DNA from: an uncultured Bacilli bacterium
GTDB lineage: Bacteria; Bacillota_I; Bacilli_A; RF39; UBA660
NCBI GenBank assembly: GCA_910587775.1
Contig: CAJUNF010000002.1
Span: forward strand, 26,154-64,070
DNA: 37,917 nucleotides
Direction of reading: 5' to 3'
This document shows positions 1 through 8,992 of this stretch, piece after piece. The first letter of the stretch is position 1, and each line of letters opens with the position of its first letter. A model generated the notes under the pieces. The model saw nothing but the letters and a program-made list of their open reading frames with translations, was not told where the DNA came from and ran no database searches. The position numbers were made by a program, and so were the translations under genes.

Positions 1-2093
1 TTATTTTCATTAACAACTGGAACATTCAGATTTTCCTTAATTTCTTCTGAAGGTTTATTTTCATTAACAACTGGAACATTCAGATTTTCCTTAATTTCTT
101 CTGAAGGTTCGCTTTCTTCAACAACTGGAACATTTGGATTTTCCTTAATTTCTTCTTCTGATTCGCTTTCTTCAAGGACTTCTAAATAATCTAAAACTAT
201 TTCTGCATCTTCTTGTTCTTTATCTGTAAGAAGTCCATCTAATAAGTCATTTTCTTCATCATAAGAATAACTGCAAACAAGACATTCATAATGAGTTCCA
301 AACCAACCACTTGATTCTCTAAAATTATGACTAGTAACATCTTCTACAGAAATTACTTCATCACAAACAGTACATATTTGTTGTGTTTTTGTACAAACGT
401 CTTCTGTACCTACTATTTCAACATGTGGCTGTGTAGTATGAATGTGTGTTTGATGCAAAGTCCAATCGCAACCTTCATTCTCACAAGATAAATCAAAAGA
501 GCCATCGTCTTGAATACTTCCAGATACCTTTTTATGATTTCTTGTTGTTGTTTCGTTACAATTAGGATCTGAACATACTAAATTTTCTATATCATCTGTA
601 TAATCACTTACAATAAAATCATGCTTATGTTCTTCTTCTTTTGCTATAGTTTTTGTATAATTACAGCCTTCATGCTTACATTTATAAGTTGTAGATCCGT
701 CTTGATTTTTTGTTCCTTCATCTAATTCATGTTTTCTTGTTGTTGTTTCGTTACAATTAGGATCTGAACATTTTAAATTTTCTTCATCATCTGTATAACT
801 TTCTACAATAAAATCATGTTTATGTTCTTCTTTTGCTATAGTTTTTGTATAATTACAGCCTTCATGCTTACATTTATAAGTTGTAGATCCGTCTTGATTT
901 TTTGTTCCTTCATCTAATTCATGTTTTCTTGTTGTTGTTTCGTTACAATTAGGATCTGAACATTTTAAATTTTCTTCATCATCTGTATAACTTTCTACAA
1001 TATAATTATGTTGATGTTCTTCTTTTACTATAGTTTTTGTATAATTACAGCCTTCATGCTTACATTTATAAGTTGTAGACCCATCTTGATTTTTTGTTCC
1101 TTCATCTAATTCATGTTTTCTTGTTGTCGTTTCATTACAATTAGGATGTGAACATACTAAATTTTCTATATCATCTGTATAATCTTTTACACCAAATTTA
1201 TGTTTATGCTCTTTAGGTGGTTGCTCTGGATTAGAATCATTATGATCATTTCCACCATTATTATTGGAAGACCCACCAGTATTACCAGAACCATTTCCTC
1301 CACTTGGACGATTATTCCCACCATTTGGATGATTATTTGATCCATGTTCTGGACGAGAATGATTTTGATCTTCTTCGTGATCATTCTCAGCACTTATTGG
1401 AGGTACTGGATTTATTTGATCTCCAGGATTCACAATATTCTTATCATTTGATATTGTTCCGTCTGAATTCTCTAACTGATCATTATTTTGATTCTCTTTA
1501 TTAGTATTTGTAATATCTACTTCATCTCTATGTTGTGATCCTGTTTGAGAATTTATTGTAGTATCTAAATTTTCTTTATTTGATACTTCTTCAGTTACTG
1601 TTTGCTTATTTTTCAATATATTTAATAATTGAATATTTTGCGCAGCAGTACCTCGATAATCAGAAATTCCAAAATGATTTGCTAATTCAGCACGGAATGC
1701 AAATGAATATCCATATCCTGCTAATCTTAAAGCATCTTCAAGAGAAGCCTCCTTAGAATTAGAAAGATCAATTGTATCATAAATAGATGTTTCTTCTTGC
1801 TTTAAATCTTTCAAAGAATGTAGATCTTTTTTTCCTAAACCATCAACCTTTAATCGAGGCATCAAGCTATTAAGATCATTTATAATTGATTCTGCTGCAT
1901 CAACAGATTTTTCTTTAATAATCTTCTCGTCAATTTGACGAATAATCTCATTTACTTTTTTTTCATCGTGTTTATGCTCTTCTTTATTTTGAACAGCACA
2001 ACCACTAACTCCTAAAGCCCCTGCCATAGTAAATAGGGCTAAACGTTTTCTAAGTTTACCAAACTTATCAAATAGTGTGTCTTGCTTACTCAT
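1..2093 (-). CDS. Repeat-rich surface lipoprotein, C-terminus cut by window edge
   Basis: The reading frame is open from the ATG at 2093 to the left edge (697 codons, no stop), so the gene is partial. A lysine/arginine-rich N-terminus and hydrophobic stretch lead into a lipobox (VSGC, Cys32), so the product is probably lipid-anchored outside the membrane. Then come a helical region (about 35-190), an Asn/Gly/His-rich linker (about 230-290), and four tandem modules of about 64 residues. Three modules are almost identical with an exact 192-bp period (starts near 1120, 928, 736); the fourth, C-terminal one has diverged. Each carries two C-x4-C pairs (CSDPNC and CKHEGC) plus histidines, which suggests a small metal-binding ribbon, though this is unproven. 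The visible C-terminus is an acidic 18-residue repeat (PSEEIKENLNVPVV core, 54-bp period). The family is not recognised; adhesion or cell-surface scaffolding is only a guess. Confidence 0.8.
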   Translation of the reverse strand, partial: MSKQDTLFDKFGKLRKRLALFTMAGALGVSGCAVQNKEEHKHDEKKVNEIIRQIDEKIIKEKSVDAAESIINDLNSLMPRLKVDGLGKKDLHSLKDLKQEETSIYDTIDLSNSKEASLEDALRLAGYGYSFAFRAELANHFGISDYRGTAAQNIQLLNILKNKQTVTEEVSNKENLDTTINSQTGSQHRDEVDITNTNKENQNNDQLENSDGTISNDKNIVNPGDQINPVPPISAENDHEEDQNHSRPEHGSNNHPNGGNNRPSGGNGSGNTGGSSNNNGGNDHNDSNPEQPPKEHKHKFGVKDYTDDIENLVCSHPNCNETTTRKHELDEGTKNQDGSTTYKCKHEGCNYTKTIVKEEHQHNYIVESYTDDEENLKCSDPNCNETTTRKHELDEGTKNQDGSTTYKCKHEGCNYTKTIAKEEHKHDFIVESYTDDEENLKCSDPNCNETTTRKHELDEGTKNQDGSTTYKCKHEGCNYTKTIAKEEEHKHDFIVSDYTDDIENLVCSDPNCNETTTRNHKKVSGSIQDDGSFDLSCENEGCDWTLHQTHIHTTQPHVEIVGTEDVCTKTQQICTVCDEVISVEDVTSHNFRESSGWFGTHYECLVCSYSYDEENDLLDGLLTDKEQEDAEIVLDYLEVLEESESEEEIKENPNVPVVEESEPSEEIKENLNVPVVNENKPSEEIKENLNVPVVNEN

Positions 2094-2154
2094 TCTTAAA
2101 TCAACCCTTCTACCAACTCTAAAATTATGAGAGTGGTCCCTTTTTCACATAGAT

Positions 2155-2182
2155 ATTATACATTTTTTTTCAAGCTTGTCAA
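2155..2182 (-). promoter_or_regulatory. Promoter of the lipoprotein gene
   Basis: On the minus strand TTGACA (2177-2182) and TATAAT (2155-2160) are separated by 16 bases, both perfect sigma-A consensus boxes. A GAAGGG ribosome site lies about 10 bases before the ATG at 2093. Confidence 0.85.
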
Positions 2183-2215
2183 CACTAAATTTAACAAATT
2201 TCGACATTTTATAAA

Positions 2216-2244
2216 AAATTAAAAAAGAGAAATAATTTTCTCTA
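2216..2244 (-). terminator. Terminator of the comN–rel–dtd operon
   Basis: On the minus strand AGAGAAA and TTTCTCT arms flank a short AT loop and are followed by a run of seven T. The hairpin overlaps the dtd stop codon. Confidence 0.8.
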
Positions 2245-2673
2245 TTTCTCAAGCCATATGGTAGCAGGACCTTCATTTACTAAATTGACTTGCATATCTT
2301 GTCCAAAAAAGCCAGTTTGTAATGAAACATACTTTCCAAGTTCTTGATTCCAAAGATCATAAAGCTTTTTAGCTTCTTCACTTTTCATAGCCATGATATA
2401 ACTTGGACGATTTCCTTTACTTGCATCTCCATATAAAGTAAATTGACTAACCGATAAACACTCACCCATTACATCTATAACGCTTTTATTCATATTTCCT
2501 AATTCATCTGGAAATATTCTTAAATGAGCAACCTTCTTTGCCAAATACTGAATTTTATTTAAATCATCACCTTCAGTAAATCCAACAAACAATACTAGTC
2601 CATGACGAATCATTCTTTCTTCATTTTGAAAACTTACAGAAGCTAGACTACATCTTTGTACTAATACTCTCAT
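2242..2673 (-). CDS. dtd: D-aminoacyl-tRNA deacylase
   Basis: It hydrolyses D-amino acids (and glycine mischarged on tRNA-Ala) from tRNA in the cytoplasm, a proofreading role. The 143-residue length is normal for the family. The two signature motifs are present: SQFTL (76-80) and NEGPAT (133-138, the NxGPxT cross-subunit loop). The start ATG overlaps the upstream CYTH stop codon by ATGA, so the two are translationally coupled. In Bacillus dtd also follows rel, which supports the call. It is the last gene of the operon; a terminator overlaps its stop codon. Confidence 0.95.
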   Translation of the reverse strand: MRVLVQRCSLASVSFQNEERMIRHGLVLFVGFTEGDDLNKIQYLAKKVAHLRIFPDELGNMNKSVIDVMGECLSVSQFTLYGDASKGNRPSYIMAMKSEEAKKLYDLWNQELGKYVSLQTGFFGQDMQVNLVNEGPATIWLEK

Positions 2674-3212
2674 CTAATTTGTTCCTCAAAAGTTAATACT
2701 TTAAAATCATTTTTAATTCCATATTCTTCTAAATATATAGAATCAACATCAAGTGTAGTAACCTTAGATACTCCAACAGGTAATTCTTCTAAAACTTTTA
2801 AAACTTCTTCTTTAGATGATCCTTCTATCTCAACATAAGTAGGAATAAGTGGCCAACTATCAAAATCAAGCTCTACACCTTTATATAAATATCGTATCCT
2901 TTTATTCACTTGAAAAGATCTAGATGTATATCCAAGTTCTGATAAAATTTCAGATGTTTTACCAAAGTCTGATACTTCAATTTCAACTTCTCTTACTCCA
3001 CCAACTTTTTGATTATCTAAAATTTCTTTAATTGTTAATGTAGTAACTTCCCCATTTGTACGTAACCGAAGCCACTTATGCGGATCCACAGGGTTAAAAT
3101 CATAAATCTTTCTTTGTTGCACAAAGTCTCCCTTTTTTTGGGCACCTTTTTCTTCTAAGAAATCAATCCACTTTTGCAAATCTATTTCAAGAACTCTTAA
3201 CTCATACTCCAT
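2670..3212 (-). CDS. CYTH-domain protein (triphosphate tunnel / class IV adenylate cyclase-like)
   Basis: 180 residues. The N-terminal MEYELRV gives the ExExR/K signature of CYTH proteins, followed by a basic-rich strand pattern (KWLRLR about 46, TLTIKE about 58) and acidic strands (EVEIEV, ELDFD, YVEIEG) that would line a metal-binding tunnel. CYTH proteins hydrolyse inorganic or organic triphosphates or, rarely, make cAMP; the substrate here cannot be told. The start codon overlaps the rel stop (TAATG) and the end overlaps dtd, so the gene sits tightly inside a (p)ppGpp-related operon. A role in phosphate or nucleotide housekeeping linked to Rel is an inference. Confidence 0.85.
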   Translation of the reverse strand: MEYELRVLEIDLQKWIDFLEEKGAQKKGDFVQQRKIYDFNPVDPHKWLRLRTNGEVTTLTIKEILDNQKVGGVREVEIEVSDFGKTSEILSELGYTSRSFQVNKRIRYLYKGVELDFDSWPLIPTYVEIEGSSKEEVLKVLEELPVGVSKVTTLDVDSIYLEEYGIKNDFKVLTFEEQIR

Positions 3213-5335
3213 TATTTTCGAACAACTCCTTTTACAAAACTAAACGCAGTCAAAGAAGAAATAAAATTTTCTAATTCTTCTTTATTTTTTACACGTATAG
3301 TCATTTCATATAAATTACCTTGATCATTTTCCTTTGTTTTAATAGAATCAATATAAATATTTTTACTTGTAGCTTTAGAAATCAAATCAAGTAAATAGTT
3401 TTTACCTGGAATTACTGATATAGAAATATCCGTATAATAAAGAATTTCTGAAACTTCATTCCATAAAACATCAATTAAACGCGTTGTTTTAAAAGAGATA
3501 TTAGGACAGTCTGCGCGATGAACACTCACTCCTTCTCCTTTTGTAATATATCCTTTAATGTCATCACCTAAAACTGGCTTACAACACTTTGCCAAATTTA
3601 CTAAAATATCTAAAGACCCTGAAACTATAATATCACTCTTACTATTTTTAAAAGTGGTTTTCTCATTACGTGCTATCTTTTCAATTAAAAGATCTTGGAC
3701 ATTTTTCTTATCATCTAAAGTAAGACCAATAATATACCCAGCTGTATAGCGTAAAGATCCAACAGCAAAATAAATTTCATTTAAATCTTTTAATTTTAAA
3801 TCCTTACATATTTTATCTACATGACTAGAACTTAAAACTTGATCAAAAGAACATTTGCGCTTACGTAATTCTTTTTCAAATATTTCTTTTCCCTTATTAA
3901 TATATAACTCTCGATCTTGCTTACTAAAATAAGATTTAATTTTATTTCTAGCATGACTCGTTTTAACAAAATTTAACCATTCTTTATTTGGGGTACTATT
4001 ATTGTTTGTCTTAATTGTAACAATATCATTATCTGAAAGTTCAAAACTTAAAGGAACAATATTATCATTAACCAAAGCTCCTATTATACGATCTCCTATA
4101 TCAGAATGAATTCGATAAGCAAAATCAATTGGAGTTGCTCCTTTTGGAAGTTCCACAACATCCCCTTTAGGAGTAAACACATATATAAAATCATTTAAAA
4201 AATCATTATGAACAGAAACTTCAAATTCTGCATCACTCTCACTAGCCTTTGTTTCGATCAAACTTCGAAATACTTCTAATTTTTGTTCCATCATATTTTG
4301 AACTTTTTTAGCACCTTTTTCCTTATATGACCAATGAGAAGCAATTCCTTTTTCTGCAATTTCATCCATTTCCCAAGTTCGAATCTGTATCTCAAAACGA
4401 TGGCCATCTATTCCAAAAACTCCAGTATGTAAACTTTGATATAAATTCTCCTTTGGCATTGCAATATAATCTTTAAATCTTCCTGGAATAGGACGATATT
4501 TTGCATGAATAAGTCCTAATGCTGTATAACAATCACTTACCTTATCTACAATAATACGCATTGCTAAAATATCATAAATACTATTCCATTTTTTTCCATT
4601 ATTCAATTTATTATAAATACTATAAACGCTTTTTACACGACTTTTAACATAAAACTTAATATCATGCTCAATTAAAATATTACTAATAGAATCCTGCATA
4701 TCCTCTAAAACATCTTTTAATTCTTCACTCGTTGCATTAAGTCTTTCTAAAATATCTCGATAAGCATCTGGTTTCAAATACATTAAAGATAAATTCTCTA
4801 ATTCACTTTTAATCGAATTAATACCAAGACGATGAGCAATAGGTACTAAAACACTCATTGTTTCATTTGCTTTTTGTTTTCTTTTTTCATCACTTAAGTA
4901 CTCAGCAGTTCTCATATTATGTAAACGATCGGCAAGTTTAATAAATAAAACGCGCACATCTTCTGCAATACCTACTAATACTTTTCGTAAATATATAGCA
5001 CTAGATTCTGAATTATCTGATAATTCTAATTTATTAATTTTACTAATAGAATCTACAATATTTGCAATTTCAAAACCAAACTTTTCTAGAAGTTCATCCT
5101 TGGTAGTCATAGAGTGATTAATCACTTCATGAAGAAGGGCTGCTTGAATCGTTACTACATCAACATTAAGTTCTGTCAAAATAAGTGCGACTGAAGTAGG
5201 ATGAGCAATAAAATCATCCCCACTTAATCTTTTTTTTCCTTCGTGTTTTAATTTTGCAAATTCATAAGCTGCTTTAATTTTTAAAGTATCTTCAAGTGTA
5301 AGTTCTTTCATATTAGAAAGTATTTTATCAATCAT
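3212..5335 (-). CDS. rel: RelA/SpoT-family (p)ppGpp synthetase with altered hydrolase site
   Basis: 707 residues with the full long-RSH layout: HD domain (about 20-165), synthetase domain (about 210-345; GRFKDYIAMPK, YQSLHT, FEIQIRT), TGS domain (about 385-450), zinc-finger-like CCKP region (about 590) and a C-terminal ACT domain (about 640-707). The synthetase motif is the RFKD type typical of Rel/SpoT. The HD domain keeps H45 (FIAHP), H69 and D136 (ADRLHNMRT), but the usual HDxxED motif reads HEVINH at 69-74, so the catalytic acidic pair is replaced by Asn-His. Hydrolase activity is therefore doubtful. The start at 5335 is chosen because GAGGAGG lies just upstream; an in-frame ATG at 5383 has no good ribosome site. 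It overlaps the preceding gene by 8 bases. Confidence 0.95.
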   Translation of the reverse strand: MIDKILSNMKELTLEDTLKIKAAYEFAKLKHEGKKRLSGDDFIAHPTSVALILTELNVDVVTIQAALLHEVINHSMTTKDELLEKFGFEIANIVDSISKINKLELSDNSESSAIYLRKVLVGIAEDVRVLFIKLADRLHNMRTAEYLSDEKRKQKANETMSVLVPIAHRLGINSIKSELENLSLMYLKPDAYRDILERLNATSEELKDVLEDMQDSISNILIEHDIKFYVKSRVKSVYSIYNKLNNGKKWNSIYDILAMRIIVDKVSDCYTALGLIHAKYRPIPGRFKDYIAMPKENLYQSLHTGVFGIDGHRFEIQIRTWEMDEIAEKGIASHWSYKEKGAKKVQNMMEQKLEVFRSLIETKASESDAEFEVSVHNDFLNDFIYVFTPKGDVVELPKGATPIDFAYRIHSDIGDRIIGALVNDNIVPLSFELSDNDIVTIKTNNNSTPNKEWLNFVKTSHARNKIKSYFSKQDRELYINKGKEIFEKELRKRKCSFDQVLSSSHVDKICKDLKLKDLNEIYFAVGSLRYTAGYIIGLTLDDKKNVQDLLIEKIARNEKTTFKNSKSDIIVSGSLDILVNLAKCCKPVLGDDIKGYITKGEGVSVHRADCPNISFKTTRLIDVLWNEVSEILYYTDISISVIPGKNYLLDLISKATSKNIYIDSIKTKENDQGNLYEMTIRVKNKEELENFISSLTAFSFVKGVVRK

Positions 5336-5990
5336 GATAATCCTCCTCGCCTTCTTTTTTTCGATAAAAAATTTTACATGCAATTTTGGAATCTAAATAA
5401 CTCCTAAATTTTCTAGCATCTTCAAGTGATCCAACAACACTCAAATAATGTGTTGGAACCGCTAAATGTGGCTCTATTGTATTGGCAAGCCTAGAAGCCT
5501 CTCTAGCATCCATTGTATAACCCCCACCCACAGGTAAGAAAACAACATCTGCTTTAATACTTTGATTATCAAAAATATTATCAGTATCTCCTGCAATATA
5601 ATAAATGACATGATCTAAAGTAACAACATACCCAAGCCACCCCATCTCCTTTTTATGAAAATCTTTTTCACGATTATATGCTGGAACTGTTCGAAAACTC
5701 ATCGTTTCAAAAAAATATTCTTCAAAAGGTTTTACAATTTTAATATGATCTTCTAAAACTCCAATATCCAATAATTCTTCATAAATCTCTTTTGGAATAA
5801 TAAAGTAAGTATCTTCTTTTTTTACTTTTAAAATATCCAATAAAGAAAAATGATCCCAATGAGGATGAGTAATAAAAATAAAATCAGCATCTTGAAATTT
5901 CTTTGGAATTTGAAATGGATCAAAATATAATTTTAAACTTCCACTTAAACAAATGGCACTTTGTTGAAACACTTGAATTGGTTCTTGCAT
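5328..5990 (-). CDS. Metallo-beta-lactamase-fold hydrolase (UlaG-like)
   Basis: 220 residues. The zinc-binding motif THPHWDH (41-47) is complete, and later ligands are visible in AGDTD (about 134) and PTHY (about 183). The small single-domain layout with a conserved GGGYTMD loop fits the UlaG-like group of MBL hydrolases, whose substrates include phosphodiesters and lactones; the substrate here is unknown. It lies one base after comN and overlaps rel by 8 bases, so it is part of the stringent-response operon. Confidence 0.85.
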   Translation of the reverse strand: MQEPIQVFQQSAICLSGSLKLYFDPFQIPKKFQDADFIFITHPHWDHFSLLDILKVKKEDTYFIIPKEIYEELLDIGVLEDHIKIVKPFEEYFFETMSFRTVPAYNREKDFHKKEMGWLGYVVTLDHVIYYIAGDTDNIFDNQSIKADVVFLPVGGGYTMDAREASRLANTIEPHLAVPTHYLSVVGSLEDARKFRSYLDSKIACKIFYRKKEGEEDYHD

Positions 5991-5991
5991 T

Positions 5992-6255
5992 TTAATCCTC
6001 CTGTGAAAATAAATTTTTTCTAGTATTTCTTACATATTCATCAATTAAATTATTATCTGTATTTAAAATATCATCTACCATATCAAATAAAGTTAAATTA
6101 ACTCCTCGATTCCATTTATTATTTCGTAAATACTTCCAAATATCTTCAACTTTAATATAAATCATATGATTATGATGTAATTCCCTTAACTTACTTTTCA
6201 TAGCTGGTAACAAACGTTCATATAACTCCTCTAAAGAAGAAAAAGTTTCATCCAT
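5992..6255 (-). CDS. comN: ComN-like post-transcriptional regulator family protein
   Basis: 87 residues, helical, with the family pattern LxPAMxSK then VEDIWKYLRNNKW then a D..DDIL segment. In Bacillus ComN controls localisation of the comE mRNA and lies beside spoVB in the rel–dtd neighbourhood, as here, so sequence and synteny agree. A GAGGTGG ribosome site precedes the ATG. It is first in the leftward operon and divergent from the spoVB-like gene. Function in this organism is inferred from family only. Confidence 0.75.
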   Translation of the reverse strand: MDETFSSLEELYERLLPAMKSKLRELHHNHMIYIKVEDIWKYLRNNKWNRGVNLTLFDMVDDILNTDNNLIDEYVRNTRKNLFSQED

Positions 6256-6335
6256 AATCCACCTCTATCTTAAATTCTAAATTCTTGCATACATTTATTA
6301 TATATCAAAGCAAAATTTTAGAAAAGGAGAAATAC

Positions 6336-7634
6336 ATGCGAAAAAACAAATTCATAACCTCCACATTAATTCTTATGGCTGGTGGAGCAATCACTCGTCT
6401 TTTAGGTTTTATTATCAAAATTATCTATACAAGAATGCTTGGAGAATCTGGAGTAAGCCTATATTCCATCGTAATGCCAACTTACTCTCTTTTAATAACA
6501 CTTGCATCACTAAGCCTACCAATTTCAATCAGTAAAATTGTTGCAAGTAATAAATTTAGAAGTACCAAAGTTCTTTTATCTTCTACTTTTATTATTTTTA
6601 TTTTAAATATTATTTTAATGATTATTATGTTTCTCTCAAGTAAATTTATTGCTATTCATTTACTTCAAAACGAACAATGCTACTACTTACTAATTTCTAT
6701 GACTTTAACACTTCCTTTTATTAGTATTTCATCTATTTTAAAAGGTTATTTTTTTGGACGTCAAAGAATGATTCCGAACACAATATCAAACATTTTAGAA
6801 CAAATAGTAAAAATCCTTCTAATTCTATTTCTTTTACCAATTTTAGTGAAAAAATCACTACTTTTAGGAGTTATTGGTTTCATTTCTTTTAATATCATAA
6901 CAGAAATAGTAAGCATTATAACATTTCTCTTCTTTGCACCCAAAAAATTTACAATCCACAAAAAAGATATACGACCAGATTCCAAAGCTATTAAAGAAAT
7001 TTGTGCTATTTCTATTCCAACTGTATCTAGTAGATTCATTGGTAACATTGGTTTTTTCCTAGAACCAATTATTTTAACAAACTTACTTCTTTTTGTAGGA
7101 TTTTCAAGCGATTATATTTTAAGAGAATATGGAGCTTACAACGCTTACACAATAGCACTTCTTACTATGCCTAGCTTTTTTGTAGGTGCAGTATGCTCAT
7201 CACTTATTCCAGAAATAAGTAAATATCAAAGTGAAAAAAATACGGAAATGATTAAACGAAGATTTTGGCAAGCTATGATTTTTTCTTTTTTAATTGGTTT
7301 TTTCTTCTCAAGTATCATTTATTTTTATCGCAATTCTCTCCTTCATATAATTTATAACACTTCATTAGGAGTCGATTACCTAAAAATACTAGCACCCTTT
7401 TTTGTTCTTTTCTATTTAGAAGCACCTCTAATGAGTATGCTCCAAGCCCTAGGGCATTCCAAAGAAACCATGAAAATTACATTGGTTGGTGAAATAATTA
7501 AAATCTCCTCTTTAATCCTTTTCTGTCTTCTAAAGATGGGTTTATATAGTTTGGTATATGCAGAAATTATAAACATTATCTTTGTAGTAATACTAAATAT
7601 TAAAAAAATTAAGAAGTTTGTTTTTTCTTCTTAA
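6336..7634 (+). CDS. spoVB: SpoVB/MurJ-like polysaccharide-lipid flippase
   Basis: 432 residues, about 12-14 hydrophobic segments, no soluble domain. The N-terminus (AGGAITRLLGF followed by TRMLGESGVSLY) is typical of the MOP/MATE-type SpoVB branch, which moves lipid-linked cell-wall or polysaccharide precursors across the membrane; SpoVB acts in spore cortex formation. The start at 6336 follows AAAAGGAG; an upstream in-frame ATG at 6285 has no ribosome site. The gene ends inside a hairpin shared with the convergent neighbour. Confidence 0.88.
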   Translation: MRKNKFITSTLILMAGGAITRLLGFIIKIIYTRMLGESGVSLYSIVMPTYSLLITLASLSLPISISKIVASNKFRSTKVLLSSTFIIFILNIILMIIMFLSSKFIAIHLLQNEQCYYLLISMTLTLPFISISSILKGYFFGRQRMIPNTISNILEQIVKILLILFLLPILVKKSLLLGVIGFISFNIITEIVSIITFLFFAPKKFTIHKKDIRPDSKAIKEICAISIPTVSSRFIGNIGFFLEPIILTNLLLFVGFSSDYILREYGAYNAYTIALLTMPSFFVGAVCSSLIPEISKYQSEKNTEMIKRRFWQAMIFSFLIGFFFSSIIYFYRNSLLHIIYNTSLGVDYLKILAPFFVLFYLEAPLMSMLQALGHSKETMKITLVGEIIKISSLILFCLLKMGLYSLVYAEIINIIFVVILNIKKIKKFVFSS

Positions 7635-7640
7635 TTTTTT
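7602..7640. terminator. Bidirectional terminator between spoVB and the 168-residue protein gene
   Basis: A perfect 9-bp stem ATTAAGAAG/CTTCTTAAT (7608-7616 and 7627-7635) has a 10-base loop and A/T runs on both sides. It contains the stop codons of both convergent genes. Confidence 0.85.
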
Positions 7641-8137
7641 GATTCTAAATATTTCTCAAAACTAATTTCTTGTATTGTTCCACTTTGATAATTCTTAGGA
7701 ATAATAGTAACACGATAGTTTTCGAGCTCATTTCCACTACGACGATACTCATAATACTCTTCTAACTCCGTTTTATCATTAGTTCGATATAGTTTCTTTT
7801 TTAAATCTTTCAAACTAATATAATTTTGATTTAACACATATTCAAGTGGCGCCTTTGTATTTCCATATTTAACAAAAACATTTGAAACACAAATACCTGT
7901 ATAAATATCATTTTCATACTGAAATAAAGAATAAATTTGATTTTTACAATTATTTACAGGTTCTACTTCCAAAACAAAATCAGTATAATCTTTTACATAT
8001 CGTAACCTCTCAGGCATTTGAATTCGAAATAAATAACTACCTAAGAAAAATAAAACAACCGCTATCATCATAGCACCTAATAATAAAGTAAAAAAACTAC
8101 CCAAAATGACTTTTAAGATTCGTCTATGTTGTTTCAT
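7631..8137 (-). CDS. Single-pass membrane protein of unknown function
   Basis: 168 residues with a basic N-terminus (MKQHRRILK), one membrane segment (about 9-36) and an extracytoplasmic domain rich in Tyr and charged residues with two cysteines. The start at 8137 has GGAGG seven bases upstream; an upstream in-frame ATG has none. No family is recognised. It is convergent with spoVB and overlaps it by three bases through the shared terminator. Confidence 0.7.
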   Translation of the reverse strand: MKQHRRILKVILGSFFTLLLGAMMIAVVLFFLGSYLFRIQMPERLRYVKDYTDFVLEVEPVNNCKNQIYSLFQYENDIYTGICVSNVFVKYGNTKAPLEYVLNQNYISLKDLKKKLYRTNDKTELEEYYEYRRSGNELENYRVTIIPKNYQSGTIQEISFEKYLESKN

Positions 8138-8198
8138 AAAAATCCTCCACACTACCATTATTATATCATTGTGAATTAAAAGAAAAAAGAGTTTTTAA

Positions 8199-8924
8199 CT
8201 AGCATCCTCGAATATTACAATTATCTTTTTTTAAAATAGATGTAACAAGCTCATCATATAAAGAATAAAGTTCTTTAATTTGTTCCTCAGTCATTTTACT
8301 ATACTTAGTTTGATCTTCCATAAGACTTACAGTACCTACATGACTTTTTAATATCTCTCCATTTTGAAAAGCCGCTACATAAGGCATATAAATTCGTTTT
8401 TCATGAGTATTGTATTTTTTCCCATTTGTATCTTTTAAAACATAATCTTCTAAATCATCTTTCAAAAAATCTAGTAAAGCATAATATCCTTTAGAACCTT
8501 CTACTGTTTTTATTAGTTTACCATTCTTTATTTCATAAGTATCTTTCTCATTATCTAAATTAAGATAATAAAGTGTTTTAATATTTTGATTTTTCAATAC
8601 ATCAAACAAAACTGGTATTGCATTTCGGCACCAAGGACACCAATTAGCTCCAATATATAAAATAGCATTTTCTTTTTTTAATACTTCAATTGCTTCCTCA
8701 CAATTTACATATTTAACTGGATTATCTTCTGGTATGATAATGTCATTATATAAAGCTCCATCGCTTTCCCTTATAGTTCCATTTAATGATTCATATTCTT
8801 CTTTAAATCGAAGAGAATCCGTTATACTTGTATCATGATCTTTCGAAAAATATAAAACACCTCCAATAAAAATAAAACTAAAAACGAATAAGAAAAAAAC
8901 ACAAAATAAAAATTTTTTATTCAT
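8199..8924 (-). CDS. Membrane-anchored thioredoxin-like protein
   Basis: 241 residues: signal anchor (about 4-26), linker, then a thioredoxin-fold domain with ANWCPWC (CxxC) near residue 110 and a conserved MPYVAAF cis-Pro-like region near 185. It ends in a Cys-rich tail (CNIRGC). It should act outside the membrane as a thiol-disulfide oxidoreductase or reductant carrier; the partner is unknown. The start at 8924 has GGAGG upstream. The membrane-bound XRE regulator ends 68 bases upstream in the same direction, so co-transcription is likely. Confidence 0.8.
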   Translation of the reverse strand: MNKKFLFCVFFLFVFSFIFIGGVLYFSKDHDTSITDSLRFKEEYESLNGTIRESDGALYNDIIIPEDNPVKYVNCEEAIEVLKKENAILYIGANWCPWCRNAIPVLFDVLKNQNIKTLYYLNLDNEKDTYEIKNGKLIKTVEGSKGYYALLDFLKDDLEDYVLKDTNGKKYNTHEKRIYMPYVAAFQNGEILKSHVGTVSLMEDQTKYSKMTEEQIKELYSLYDELVTSILKKDNCNIRGC

Positions 8925-8992
8925 AAAAATACCTCCAAATAAAAAAATAGCAAAAGAAAAGCGTTTTGAAAACAAACGCTGAGTAAATTTTA

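Noticed and set aside
1187..1504. Two short frames opposite to or out of frame with the lipoprotein
   Set aside because: Low-complexity shadows of the Asn/Gly/His-rich linker of the large lipoprotein.
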